NCBI RefSeq assembly: GCF_000154705.2
Contig: NZ_CM002917.1
Coordinates: 3,855,853 to 3,919,852, forward strand
Direction: 5' to 3'
DNA: 64,000 nucleotides
Origin: Hoeflea phototrophica DFL-43
GTDB lineage: Bacteria; Pseudomonadota; Alphaproteobacteria; Rhizobiales; Rhizobiaceae
Shown here: positions 41,664-50,725 of the stretch, piece by piece
Position numbering within the stretch: the first letter of the stretch is position 1
How the letters are laid out: every line of letters begins with the position of its first letter
Position numbers and translations under genes: made by a program
The notes under the pieces: model-generated
The model's input: the letters and a program-made list of their open reading frames with translations, nothing else
Database searches by the model: none
What the model was told of the DNA's origin: nothing

Positions 41664-41888
41664 TCAGCGAGCGAGAATGCTGCCGCCGATGCTGAGAACC
41701 AGGAACAGCAGAAAGCTGACAATGGCTCCGGCAGAGGTAAAGAAATACGCAGCCATAGCGATCAGCAAAGCCACGACAATGATTGTTCCGTACTTGGCGC
41801 CAGCCAGGAACAATCCGTAGGTTTTCTCGTGCTCGGAATAATCCATCTCAGCACCGGTCTCGACTGGACCGCTCATCTGCTCAGCCAT
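41664..41888 (-). CDS. aa3-type cytochrome c oxidase subunit IV
   Basis: A 74-residue protein with a short polar N-terminus (MDYSEHEKTYGLFL) and two hydrophobic stretches (GTIIVVALLIAMAAYFF and IVSFLLFLVLSIGGSIL). It belongs to the bacterial aa3 oxidase subunit IV family (PF07835-type). The ATG at 41888 has GGAG eight bases upstream. It lies before pntAA with a 77-base gap. It probably joins the oxidase made elsewhere in the genome. Confidence 0.85.
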   Translation of the reverse strand: MAEQMSGPVETGAEMDYSEHEKTYGLFLAGAKYGTIIVVALLIAMAAYFFTSAGAIVSFLLFLVLSIGGSILAR

Positions 41889-42009
41889 GCTGTAACTCCC
41901 CAATTGGCAATTAACGAGGGATTACACAATCAAATGGCAATGTGCAATGGACAAGCCGACGCAACAGATTTGCCGAACCCTTCCGAAGCGGAAAATCAGG
42001 TCGAATGGA

Positions 42010-42744
42010 TCAGCCAAGTCGTGGCTGCACAAACCGTGCAGTGGGAAGAATGGTCAACGGCGTCAAACCCAATTCGGCTCGCGGTGCGAACATCATTCTG
42101 CGCTCAAAGGGCTGAGCCGTGAAAAACGGAAATCTGCTATAGATCGAGCTGCGCTCAAAATTCACCTCGGATGCATAAAGCTCGACCATTGAGGAAAACC
42201 GTTCGAGATATCGCGGCTCGACCAGCGGTTTTGAATTGAACACACGGGAATAAAACGCCTTGTGATTGGGCTTTACCACCGACAGACAATAATCAGCCTC
42301 AAAAAAATCACTGGCCATCGTCGCAATTCGCAACGTCAAGTAGGGAATGCCTGGCAGCTCTCGTAAAACCTCTGGGTCGGCTGCCAGTCGAACCGGATCT
42401 ATAAACGTACGGCCGGCGGCCAGCAAATCACCCATTACGTCAGGAAAACACTCGGTTGCAAGCCCCATCGGCTCACCAGCGGTGACGTGGTGGATGCGGA
42501 TGGTCGATACCAACCGTTCTTCGTAATAAATGCCAATCACATGAGCGTTGGGGGCGAAATCCTCGGGATCAATAATCGTTGTGCCCGACTTCGGAGCAAG
42601 ACCGATCTGCTCAAAGGCCTTAAAGCGTACCCGCGCCACCGCCTCGAGGTCCTCCGAAGATTCAACCCGACGGTATTCAACCCTGTCCAGCAGTTTGAAA
42701 AGACGCTTCGTGAAGCGCGGTAGATCAGGTTTTTCGCTTACCAT
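42010..42744 (-). CDS. N-acyl amino acid synthase FeeM-like (GNAT/autoinducer-synthase fold)
   Basis: A 244-residue protein whose middle resembles FeeM-type N-acyl amino acid synthases, distant relatives of LuxI/GNAT acyltransferases that take acyl groups from acyl carrier protein. Visible points are RVRFKAFEQIGL, IGIYYEERLVSTIRIHHVT, ECFPDVMGDLLAAGRTFIDP and YLTLRIATMASDFFEADYCL. I chose ATG 42744 because GAGG stands six bases upstream; ATG codons at 42756 and 42762 are alternatives. Its promoter region holds two CtrA-type boxes. A membrane GGDEF-EAL gene lies upstream on the same strand. The family is fairly sure; the product (an acyl amino acid signal or lipid) is inferred. Confidence 0.72.
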   Translation of the reverse strand: MVSEKPDLPRFTKRLFKLLDRVEYRRVESSEDLEAVARVRFKAFEQIGLAPKSGTTIIDPEDFAPNAHVIGIYYEERLVSTIRIHHVTAGEPMGLATECFPDVMGDLLAAGRTFIDPVRLAADPEVLRELPGIPYLTLRIATMASDFFEADYCLSVVKPNHKAFYSRVFNSKPLVEPRYLERFSSMVELYASEVNFERSSIYSRFPFFTAQPFERRMMFAPRAELGLTPLTILPTARFVQPRLG

Positions 42745-42781
42745 TTCTAGCCTCATTGCCATTCGCAATTAAAGCTTATCG

Positions 42782-42796
42782 TTAAAAACCGGTTAA
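42782..42796. promoter_or_regulatory. CtrA-type box 1 (TTAA-N7-TTAA)
   Basis: TTAA (42782-42785), the seven bases AAACCGG, and TTAA (42793-42796) match the alphaproteobacterial CtrA consensus exactly. It lies 38 to 52 bases upstream of the FeeM-like start, near the expected promoter. Confidence 0.6.
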
Positions 42797-42822
42797 TCAA
42801 CAGCGTTGAGCTGATTGACAGT

Positions 42823-42837
42823 TTAACTTCTCATTAA
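42823..42837. promoter_or_regulatory. CtrA-type box 2 (TTAA-N7-TTAA)
   Basis: TTAA (42823-42826), CTTCTCA, and TTAA (42834-42837) form a second exact match, here with the preferred C after the first half. Centre-to-centre distance from box 1 is 41 bases, close to four helical turns. Confidence 0.6.
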
Positions 42838-42965
42838 GGTTAATTTATATTGATTAGAAACTACTAAAGCATGTTGTACCTCTCCCCAAAACGGAGCAGG
42901 TCTGCAAGGAAACTGAAATTGGGTGAATTAGGCGCAAAAAGCCTAGGCTTGGCCTGCGTCCGTTT

Positions 42966-45278
42966 TCAGGCGCGACCTGACAAAGAAAGCTTACGCATCG
43001 ATTTGTTCGATTGGCAAAGTCTTATTGCCAATTCCTCAAAAGCGCTCGACAACATAGGTGCGCCGAAGATGTAGCCCTGGATGAGATCGGCGCAATTGTT
43101 ATCCCGGATCAACGTCAGTTGAGCTTCGGTCTCCACGCCTTCGACGATGATATCAAGCCCCAACTCGCGGGCCAGATTTACAACGCCCCGCAACAGTTTC
43201 AGCTTGCGTGGATCTTCCGTCAAATTGCTGACGAAAGACCGGTCGATCTTGACCTTGTTGAGAGGAAGCAGGTCCAGATAGCTCAAACTGGAATACCCGG
43301 TACCAAAATCGTCGATTGCGATGGTCATTCCCATCTTCCGCAATTCGGAAAGAACTGCACGCGCAGTCGCAAGGTCTTTCATCAAACCGCCTTCGGTTAC
43401 CTCAACCTGGAGCCGCTCAGGTGCCAGACCACTCTCCGAGAGTGCATCCGAAATAACAGAGACAATCGCCCGATCACCAAGATCATGGGCTGACAAATTG
43501 ACCGAAACAAACATTTCCTCTGGCCATTCCATGCATGTCCGCACCGCCTGAACAATGACACTCCGGCTTAGTTCGCCGACAATTCCCATTTCCTCAGCCA
43601 AAGAGATATAGACCGCCGGAGAAACAGGACCAAATTCCGGATGATTCCAACGCGAAAGAGCTTCGGCGCCGACAATTCTGGTTCCTTCAGGATTGAACAT
43701 CGGCTGATAGGCTAGCGTGAGGGACTGTGTCTGGATCGCGTCGCGCAGATCGGTCTTAAGACGTTGGCGGCGGCTGTATTCCCGATCCATCTCCTGCTCG
43801 AACAGAAACCAGTTTTCCTTCTCATGGCGCTTGGCTTCATAGAGGGCGAGGTCAGCCTGGATGTGCATGTCCTCGATCTGCGCCGTGTCAGCCCTGGACA
43901 TGGCCACCCCGGCGGAGAAGTTGATGAACAGCTTGTGACGGTCGATGACATAAGTTCCAGACAACGTATCGAGCACTTGATTCATTGTCTCCCTAAGGTC
44001 AGCCTCGTCAGCAATATCGGGCACAAACAAGACAAATTCGTCGCCGCCGAACCGGGAGACCACGAGCTTCTGGCGCGACATTGATCGCAACCGAGCTGCG
44101 ACCGCACTCAACAACTTGTCGCCGCTGACGTGCCCCATGGTGTCGTTGACGTGTTTGAAATCATCAATATCCAACACAACCAGCGCAACGTTTCGTTCGC
44201 ACTTTTGCTTGGAGAGCTTGAGGTCAACTTTCTCTCTGAACCAGGAACGGTTCGGAAGACCGGTCAGGTTATCGAAACGCGCCATATGGAGAATGCGCTC
44301 TTCCTGTTCGATGCGCGAAGTCACGTCTTCAAAGATCAGGACTACGCCATTGCTCCGGCGCTGCCGAGAGGTAAACTCAAGCCAGACCTTGTCATCAAAC
44401 TTGATTAGTGAACGGACGTCCTTTCCAGAGACGAGTTTTTCCAACTCCGTTGAAATTTTTATGAGGTTTTCGCGGGGAATGCTGCCGTTGCGAGCCCTTA
44501 AGCGCAAGGCTGCCCGGAGCGCGCGCCCGCGCAAGTTCATTGTTGAGTCCAGTTCAAAGATTTCCCGCGCCTTGTGATTGATGACCTCAATCCGCCCTTG
44601 GCCGTCGAGCATGATAAGACCATGCGACATATTGTTAAGCGCGGTGTCAAAGCGCTCTGCAATTTCCGCGGTCTTGCGTTCCGCGATGACCGTGTTGAAC
44701 AGAAAATCACGGACCCCGTTTGCCATGTCGCGTGTCGTCAGGAACAGTGGCAGCAATAGCATCGCCATGACGATCATATAGGGGTCACGAAGCAGGAGAA
44801 AACCGGCCATCAGCGGAAGGCAAGCCGCCAGAATCATCATATCTACATTGAGTTTTGATCCAAAATTTCGACCAACGACCGATATCATGCTGGCGAGCGT
44901 GATAGAAATAGATACCAATTCGGCGAAGGGGTCCTGGGATATAACCAGCGCATAGGCGCACATGATGCCCAGAACAAGCGCACCGGCTACAGGTCCCGCA
45001 ACATAGCGCCGCTCCCAGTGCAGTGTATCTGACAGGACAAAGGTACCTTTGTCGCAACGGTCGAACGCCTGCATATCAAGCATTCTTAACGCCCAAATGC
45101 CAAACAGGGAAAAAGCGCAAAACAGGTAGTAGGGATCATCAAGCCGAAGATATATAGCGGTCGCAGCAACCACGTGTGCAATCATGCCGGCAAAAAGCGT
45201 GCCCCGCTTTTCGTAGAGCGACGACACAAATGAAAGGCGGACATCATCCGCAATAGCTGTGCTGTTCGCTGAGTGCAT
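42966..45278 (-). CDS. Membrane GGDEF-EAL cyclic di-GMP signalling protein with PAS domain
   Basis: A 770-residue protein with about six N-terminal membrane segments (residues 30-185), a PAS domain (about 208-325), a GGDEF domain with intact GGDEF at 411-415, and an EAL domain with EAL at 539-541 followed by DDFGTGYSSL and VEGVET. The residues before GGDEF (RQKL) do not form the RxxD inhibitory site, so feedback control by product may be absent. Both activities look possible; which dominates cannot be told. ATG 45278 is chosen over a GTG two codons earlier. Its 3' end is 221 bases before the FeeM-like gene on the same strand. Confidence 0.93.
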   Translation of the reverse strand: MHSANSTAIADDVRLSFVSSLYEKRGTLFAGMIAHVVAATAIYLRLDDPYYLFCAFSLFGIWALRMLDMQAFDRCDKGTFVLSDTLHWERRYVAGPVAGALVLGIMCAYALVISQDPFAELVSISITLASMISVVGRNFGSKLNVDMMILAACLPLMAGFLLLRDPYMIVMAMLLLPLFLTTRDMANGVRDFLFNTVIAERKTAEIAERFDTALNNMSHGLIMLDGQGRIEVINHKAREIFELDSTMNLRGRALRAALRLRARNGSIPRENLIKISTELEKLVSGKDVRSLIKFDDKVWLEFTSRQRRSNGVVLIFEDVTSRIEQEERILHMARFDNLTGLPNRSWFREKVDLKLSKQKCERNVALVVLDIDDFKHVNDTMGHVSGDKLLSAVAARLRSMSRQKLVVSRFGGDEFVLFVPDIADEADLRETMNQVLDTLSGTYVIDRHKLFINFSAGVAMSRADTAQIEDMHIQADLALYEAKRHEKENWFLFEQEMDREYSRRQRLKTDLRDAIQTQSLTLAYQPMFNPEGTRIVGAEALSRWNHPEFGPVSPAVYISLAEEMGIVGELSRSVIVQAVRTCMEWPEEMFVSVNLSAHDLGDRAIVSVISDALSESGLAPERLQVEVTEGGLMKDLATARAVLSELRKMGMTIAIDDFGTGYSSLSYLDLLPLNKVKIDRSFVSNLTEDPRKLKLLRGVVNLARELGLDIIVEGVETEAQLTLIRDNNCADLIQGYIFGAPMLSSAFEELAIRLCQSNKSMRKLSLSGRA

Positions 45279-45434
45279 GAACACCGCCCTGTTTATACAA
45301 GGTTATGGCGTATCAGCAGGGTATTAAGATTGCATTTACCGGGCATACAAAATCATGGGTGGGACGATCCCAGAGCACCGGCTAACAATATCCAGGGTCA
45401 GAAATACAGTTTGATATCTTTATCAAAAGAAGCG

Positions 45435-48400
45435 TTATTCCGCAGCAACACCTGAGACAACTTCCTTAAATTCGGCCATTGACATCTTCAGCCTCTGCTT
45501 TTCTTCCAAGTATGTTTCTGCGTTTGACTCCTTGACGTGCCCGTAACCTCTTATTTTCATTGGGTATGAGACGAACTCAGCGGCCAGGTCCACATTTTCC
45601 TGACGCAGGCTGTCTCTTACGAAATCCAGATCTGAGACAAATTCGGAAATCAGGTTGCGCTCCATCTTTCGCTCGGCCGTGTAGCCGAACGGATCAAGTG
45701 GTGTTCCGCGCAGAACCTTTAGTTTGGCGAGAACTGAGAACAGCGGGGCCATCCCGCGACCGAAAGATGTTTTGACCGGGTGACCCTGGCTGTTGACCCG
45801 GCTGAGAACTGGAGGAGCCATATGGTACTCCAGGCGCTCATAACTTTCGAATTGCTTCGCCAGTTGCCGCCGGAAGCTGCCGTCGCTGTAAAGCCGCGCC
45901 ACCTCGTACTCGTCCTTATACGCCATGAGCTTGAACAAGGATCTCGCCGCCGCCGCCGATACCGGGCCGGGATGTCCACATACCCGGGTCTCTGCCTCGA
46001 CAAGCGGCATCAGTGTCTCGCGGTATTTCTGAGCCCAGGCCTCGTTCTGGTAACTCACCAGGAACTCGGCACGGCGATCGATCAATTCCGCAACAGATGG
46101 TTCAGCCGCGTCCTCTGCCTGGATTTGAGGAGCTGCCAGCGTTGCCAACACACTCTGAGGGTCATGGCCAGCCTTTCGCCCCCAGCGAAATGCCGCAATG
46201 TTCATCGCTACGGAAGCACCATTTAATCGTATTGCCTCCTCCACGGTTTCTGGCGAAAGCGGCAAGGCACCCTTTTGCGAAGCCATACCAAGCATGAACA
46301 TGTTGGCTGCAATCGCGTTGCCGAAAAGCTGCGTTGCCGCACGGGTGGCATCGAAGAATGTCGTGCACTCTGTCCCGGCAGCCTGGGCAATGGCCCGTTT
46401 CAGCCGCTCGGTTGGCAACGAAAAATTGACGTCACGGGTGAATTCGCCCGGCATGACCTCGCTGGTGTTGACCAGAAACGCCGTCTCTCCTTCGCGCACG
46501 GCCGAGAGCACCTTGCGTGAGCCCGACACCACCAGATCACAGCCGAGCACCAGATCCGCCTTTCCAGCCGAAATCCGGATCGCATGGATATCGGCCGGTG
46601 TCTTGGCGATGCGCACATGCGAAAACACCGCGCCACCCTTTTGCGCAAGCCCGGCCATGTCAATCATGCCACAACCCTTGCCTTCCAGATGCGCCGCCAT
46701 TCCAAGAATCGCGCCGATCGTAACAACGCCGGTTCCGCCGACACCGTCGATGATCGAGGCCCAACCTTGCTCAAGCGAGGCAACCTTTGGCGCGGGCAAG
46801 CCGTCAAGCGGATCACCTGCCGTTTCGAGAAGGGTCTTGTCAGCCTTGCGGATCCGCGCGCCATGCACGGTTACGAATGAAGGGCAGAACCCCTCGATAC
46901 AGGAGAAATCCTTGTTGCAGCCCGACTGGTCAATCCGGCGTTTGCGGCCGAACTCGGTCTCCAATGGCTGGATCGAGACACAGTTGGACTTCACCCCGCA
47001 ATCACCGCAGCCTTCGCAGACCAGTTCATTGATGACAACGCGCTTGTCCGGGTCCGGATACGCTCCCCGTTTGCGCCGCCGCCGTTTTTCCGCTGCACAG
47101 GTCTGATCGTATAGCAGCACCGTAACGCCTGGGATTTCGCGCAACTCGCGTTGGACGGCATCCAGCTCGGAACGGTGGTGTATGCTGATGGCCGAAGGCC
47201 AATCGGTTCCCGCCGGATAACGGTCCGGGTCATCACTGACCAGCGCGATCCGGTCGACCCCTTCGGCGCGCACCTGCCGGGCGATCGCATCCGCAGTCAG
47301 GCCACCTTCGTGGGTCTGCCCTCCGGTCATCGCCACCGCATCGTTGTAGAGAATCTTGTAGGTGATGTTGGCACCAGACGAGATCGCAAATCTGAGCGCC
47401 AGAACGCCCGAGTGATTGTATGTTCCATCACCCAGATTCTGGAAGATATGCTCGCGCGAGCTGAACGGCGCCTGCCCAACCCATTGTGCGCCTTCGCCGC
47501 CCATCTGGGTAAACCCGGAAGTGTCACGATCCATCCACAGGGCCATGAAATGGCATCCGATGCCCGCAGCGGCAACAGAGCCTTCGGGAACCTTGGTCGA
47601 TGAATTGTGCGGGCATCCGGAGCAAAAATATGGCGTCCGGTTCGCAACGTCGGCACTTTCCGCCAACATGCTTTGAAACTGGCGGATGCGTTTGACCTTG
47701 GCGTCGATTTCCTCGGTGTGACCGATGACCCGAAGCACCCGCTCGCCCACCGCCACTGCGATATCATTGGGGTCAAGCGCGCCCTTGACCGGGAATAGCC
47801 AGTCCCCGCGTTCATCGCGTTTGCCGACGACAACCGGCTGCTGCGCCGAGCCATACAGCGCTTCGCGCAACTGACTTTCCAGCAGCGAGCGCTTTTCCTC
47901 GACCACGATAACCATCTCGAGACCATCGACGAAGGCGGCCATGTCTTCGCGATCGAACGGCCATGGGCAGGCCACCTTGAACAGCCGGACGCCAATCTGG
48001 TTGGCCCGCGCCTCGTCGATTCCGATATCCTCGAGCGCCTGGCGCACGTCGAGATAGTTCTTGCCGACCGTCAGAATGCCGATTTTTGCATTAGCTCCAC
48101 CCGAATAGATGATCCGGTTGAGCCCGTTGGCACGGATGTAAGCGCTCGCCGCATCCCGCTTGTATTCATGCAGCCGCATCTCCTGACCTAGGAAATCGAG
48201 ATCATTCGCACGAATGTTGAGCCCGCCCGGCGGCATCGAGAATTCCGGAAGCACAATCTTGATACGGTCAAGCCCGGCCTCGACAGAAGCAGTCGATTCC
48301 ACATTGTCCTTGACACATTTGAGCGCCGCCCAGGTTCCGGCAAACCGGGACATGGCGAAGCCGTGAAGGCCGTAATCGATCATCTCCTGCACACCGGCCG

Positions 48401-48917
48401 GATTGAGGATCGGAATCATTGTGTCAACAAAGTTGAACTCGGTCTGATGGGCGTTGGTCGAGCTTTCCGCAGTGTGATCGTCACCCATCAGCGCCAGAAC
48501 GCCGCCATGCGGAGCCGTGCCGGCAAGATTGGCGTGCCGGAAGACATCACCGGAGCGATCCACGCCCGGTCCCTTGCCATACCAGATGGAAAACACGCCA
48601 TCATATTTACCGGTCCCGTCGAGTCCCACCTGCTGGCTGCCCCAACAGGCGGTCGCCGCCAATTCCTCGTTAAGGCCTGGCTGGAAAATAATGTTCCGAC
48701 TTTGAAGCTGGCGTTGTGCGCGCTCGATTTGTTGGTCCAGGCCACCCAGCGGCGAGCCGCGATACCCGGATACAAAACCGGCTGTGTTAAGCCCCGCAAG
48801 CCTGTCGCGCTCATGTTGCATCATCAACAACCGCACCACTGCCTGCGACCCGGTCACGAAGATCCGCTGCTTGGTCAGATCAAACTTGTCATCAAGCGAA
48901 ATATCGTGCGCGGTCAT
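45435..48917 (-). CDS. Indolepyruvate ferredoxin oxidoreductase (fused alpha-beta)
   Basis: A 1160-residue fused enzyme that decarboxylates aryl pyruvates such as indolepyruvate to aryl-acetyl-CoA with reduction of ferredoxin. The N-terminal pyrimidine-binding half starts GSQAVVRLLMMQHERDRLAG. The TPP half has CSGCPHNSSTK and GQTHEGGLTADAIARQ. Iron-sulfur cysteines appear in CEGCGDCGVKSNC. The gamma-type domain (GGTGVVTIGAILGMAAHLEG) is C-terminal. The fused form is usual in Proteobacteria. An AGGAGG precedes the ATG. It lies near a 2-oxoacid-type TRAP system, which suggests use of aromatic amino acid breakdown products. Confidence 0.93.
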   Translation of the reverse strand: MTAHDISLDDKFDLTKQRIFVTGSQAVVRLLMMQHERDRLAGLNTAGFVSGYRGSPLGGLDQQIERAQRQLQSRNIIFQPGLNEELAATACWGSQQVGLDGTGKYDGVFSIWYGKGPGVDRSGDVFRHANLAGTAPHGGVLALMGDDHTAESSTNAHQTEFNFVDTMIPILNPAGVQEMIDYGLHGFAMSRFAGTWAALKCVKDNVESTASVEAGLDRIKIVLPEFSMPPGGLNIRANDLDFLGQEMRLHEYKRDAASAYIRANGLNRIIYSGGANAKIGILTVGKNYLDVRQALEDIGIDEARANQIGVRLFKVACPWPFDREDMAAFVDGLEMVIVVEEKRSLLESQLREALYGSAQQPVVVGKRDERGDWLFPVKGALDPNDIAVAVGERVLRVIGHTEEIDAKVKRIRQFQSMLAESADVANRTPYFCSGCPHNSSTKVPEGSVAAAGIGCHFMALWMDRDTSGFTQMGGEGAQWVGQAPFSSREHIFQNLGDGTYNHSGVLALRFAISSGANITYKILYNDAVAMTGGQTHEGGLTADAIARQVRAEGVDRIALVSDDPDRYPAGTDWPSAISIHHRSELDAVQRELREIPGVTVLLYDQTCAAEKRRRRKRGAYPDPDKRVVINELVCEGCGDCGVKSNCVSIQPLETEFGRKRRIDQSGCNKDFSCIEGFCPSFVTVHGARIRKADKTLLETAGDPLDGLPAPKVASLEQGWASIIDGVGGTGVVTIGAILGMAAHLEGKGCGMIDMAGLAQKGGAVFSHVRIAKTPADIHAIRISAGKADLVLGCDLVVSGSRKVLSAVREGETAFLVNTSEVMPGEFTRDVNFSLPTERLKRAIAQAAGTECTTFFDATRAATQLFGNAIAANMFMLGMASQKGALPLSPETVEEAIRLNGASVAMNIAAFRWGRKAGHDPQSVLATLAAPQIQAEDAAEPSVAELIDRRAEFLVSYQNEAWAQKYRETLMPLVEAETRVCGHPGPVSAAAARSLFKLMAYKDEYEVARLYSDGSFRRQLAKQFESYERLEYHMAPPVLSRVNSQGHPVKTSFGRGMAPLFSVLAKLKVLRGTPLDPFGYTAERKMERNLISEFVSDLDFVRDSLRQENVDLAAEFVSYPMKIRGYGHVKESNAETYLEEKQRLKMSMAEFKEVVSGVAAE

Positions 48918-49131
48918 TCAAGGCCTCCTCAACAGCCATTGGATCAAACGCCAACCAGCCCACCTACCAGTCGCTCTGAGCTTCTCCGAGCCTAATCCAC
49001 CCAAGTGATATTTGGGTCCTTCTGTGCATCGGTCAATCGAATTCGTCGGCAATGCTCAACTGCGCAATCGTGCAGCGCCCCCAGCCCAACCGCCGCAACA
49101 ATATGTCGCAGGAATGCCTTTTGCCGACAAT
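48918..49131. promoter_or_regulatory. Intergenic region upstream of the indolepyruvate oxidoreductase
   Basis: The 214 bases between the SDR stop and the oxidoreductase start contain an inverted repeat ACCCAA-N7-TTGGGT at 48999-49017. It is about 85 bases before the start, in a promoter position. No gene is seen here and the regulator is unknown. Confidence 0.35.
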
Positions 49132-49902
49132 TTACCTCCCGATCGAATGGCCGCCATCTATCGTGATCGCGCTACCGGTCATAAATTTCCCTGCACCGGA
49201 GGCAAGCAACAACACCGCCCCGGCAAGGTCACTTCCGTCGCCAAGCCGCCCCATGGGATTCTGACCCGCCATCACTTTGGCTCCAGGCCCCTTCAGGAAA
49301 GGACCAGTCAAAGCCGTTTCGAACCAGCCAGGACGGATTTCGTTGACGCGGATCTGGTGCTTTGCCCATTCCAGCGCCAGGCATCGGGTCATTTGGGTGA
49401 CAGCAGCCTTCGAGGTGCTGTATGCAGCGACCTGGCGGATTGGTATCTCCGACAGAATGCTGGAGATGTTTATGATTGAGCCGCCATTCCCATAACGGAT
49501 CATGCGCCGCGCGGCCTCCTGCGCAACGGCGAAAGCCCCGTCAACATTGACATCCATGACATTGCGCCACGTCTGAGCAGGAAGAGAAACTGCCTTGTCA
49601 CGATGTGCGACGCCGGCATTGTTGATCAACACGCTGACTCGCCCCAGCTCCGCTTCAACCCGGTCAAATGCCGCAACAATCATCTGCTCATCGCGCACAT
49701 CCAGCTCGACGGAAACTGCCGTAGCACCCCCGGAGCACAATGAAGCCGCCGCAGCTTGCGCGACTTCGAGGTCGATATCAGCCAGTGCAACCTTTGCGCC
49801 ATTGAGCGCCAGAACGCCGGCCATCGCCACACCGATCCCGCCACCACCGCCGGTGACAAGCACGACTTCGCCAGAGACATCGAACAGTTCACTTGCACGC
49901 AC
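49132..49902 (-). CDS. Short-chain dehydrogenase/reductase
   Basis: A 256-residue classical SDR. The cofactor loop is LVTGGGGGIGVAMAG, the structural NNAG is in VLINNAGVAH, and the catalytic Ser-Tyr-Lys are in INISSILSE and AAYSTSKAAV. The ending MTGSAITIDGGHSIGR is standard. I chose GTG 49902, which has GGGGAGG six bases upstream; an ATG at 49917 would add five residues. Substrate unknown, probably a sugar, polyol or hydroxyacid by family. It is divergent from the TRAP permease genes. Confidence 0.9.
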   Translation of the reverse strand: MRASELFDVSGEVVLVTGGGGGIGVAMAGVLALNGAKVALADIDLEVAQAAAASLCSGGATAVSVELDVRDEQMIVAAFDRVEAELGRVSVLINNAGVAHRDKAVSLPAQTWRNVMDVNVDGAFAVAQEAARRMIRYGNGGSIINISSILSEIPIRQVAAYSTSKAAVTQMTRCLALEWAKHQIRVNEIRPGWFETALTGPFLKGPGAKVMAGQNPMGRLGDGSDLAGAVLLLASGAGKFMTGSAITIDGGHSIGR

Positions 49903-50074
49903 TGAGTGCCTCCCCATTGGTCCAAAACCCCTATAAAATTTGGTATAGCGGGATGCTCTGCCGGACGCCACCACGGGCAACACATTCAACTGGTCAAATA
50001 AATGCACCACTCGTTGCTTTTGGAGCTTTTTTGCTGTTATGGACTGTCACAGCGCGGCATTGGTGATATTGAAG

Positions 50075-50124
50075 GCGAACAAGGGAACCGTGGTTGTTCG
50101 CACTCTGACAAATCAGAGGCGAAC
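50075..50124 (+). promoter_or_regulatory. Three alternating GCGAAC/GTTCGC half-sites in the dctQ leader
   Basis: GCGAAC (50075), GTTCGC (50096) and GCGAAC (50119) are spaced by 21 and 23 bases, about two helical turns, in alternating orientation. The last two also frame a hairpin (TCTGA-CAAA-TCAGA) ending 16 bases before the dctQ ATG. An operator or a leader hairpin is possible. Confidence 0.45.
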
Positions 50125-50140
50125 TGACCGGGAGGACATT

Positions 50141-50725
50141 ATGGGAAGTCTTTTGGTGTTGAGCCGGTCGATCGACCGGATCAATGAGTTTGTGGGACGC
50201 AACGTGGGCTGGCTTGTGCTCGCCGCCGTGCTGATCAGTGCTGGCAACGCCACAACACGCAAGGCGTTCGACCTATCGTCAAACGCCTGGCTGGAAGTGC
50301 AGTGGTATCTGTTCGGAGCGGTTTTCATGCTCGCCGCCGGGTACACATTGCGCCGCAACGAGCATGTGCGCATCGATGTTCTGGCCGGCAATCTTGCCAA
50401 GCGGACCCGTGACTGGATCGACTTGTTCGGGCACATCTTCTTCCTGCTTCCCTTGTGCATCATGATGACCTATCTCGCTTGGCCGTTCTTCTGGCGGTCT
50501 TTCGAATCCGGAGAAATGTCCAGCAATGCCGGCGGACTTATCATCTGGCCGGCCAAGGCCACCATTCTGGTGGGCTTCATTCTGCTCACCGCCCAGGCCA
50601 TATCCGAGATCATCAAGCGGATTGCCGTTATCCGCGGCCTCATTGAGGAGGAGCACGGTCATGATCACTCCATGCCGCCACAGGTCGAGGCCGCAGCGGA
50701 AATGAAGGACGGCAAAGATGCTTGA
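50141..50725 (+). CDS. dctQ: TRAP transporter small permease (DctQ)
   Basis: A 194-residue membrane protein with four helices (VGWLVLAAVLISAGNATTR, VQWYLFGAVFMLAAGYTLRR, LFGHIFFLLPLCIMMTYLAW, ATILVGFILLTAQAISEI). This is the DctQ family, which joins DctM in tripartite ATP-independent periplasmic transport. The ATG at 50141 has GGGAGG five bases upstream. Its 3' end overlaps dctM by eight bases. A His-containing tail (EEEHGHDHSMPPQ) is short and may be incidental. Confidence 0.93.
   Translation: MGSLLVLSRSIDRINEFVGRNVGWLVLAAVLISAGNATTRKAFDLSSNAWLEVQWYLFGAVFMLAAGYTLRRNEHVRIDVLAGNLAKRTRDWIDLFGHIFFLLPLCIMMTYLAWPFFWRSFESGEMSSNAGGLIIWPAKATILVGFILLTAQAISEIIKRIAVIRGLIEEEHGHDHSMPPQVEAAAEMKDGKDA

Noticed and set aside
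42900..42965. AAGCCTAGGCTT palindrome after the GGDEF-EAL gene as a terminator
   Set aside because: Although followed by T on the minus strand, the palindrome leaves too small a loop for a strong stem, so I do not call it.
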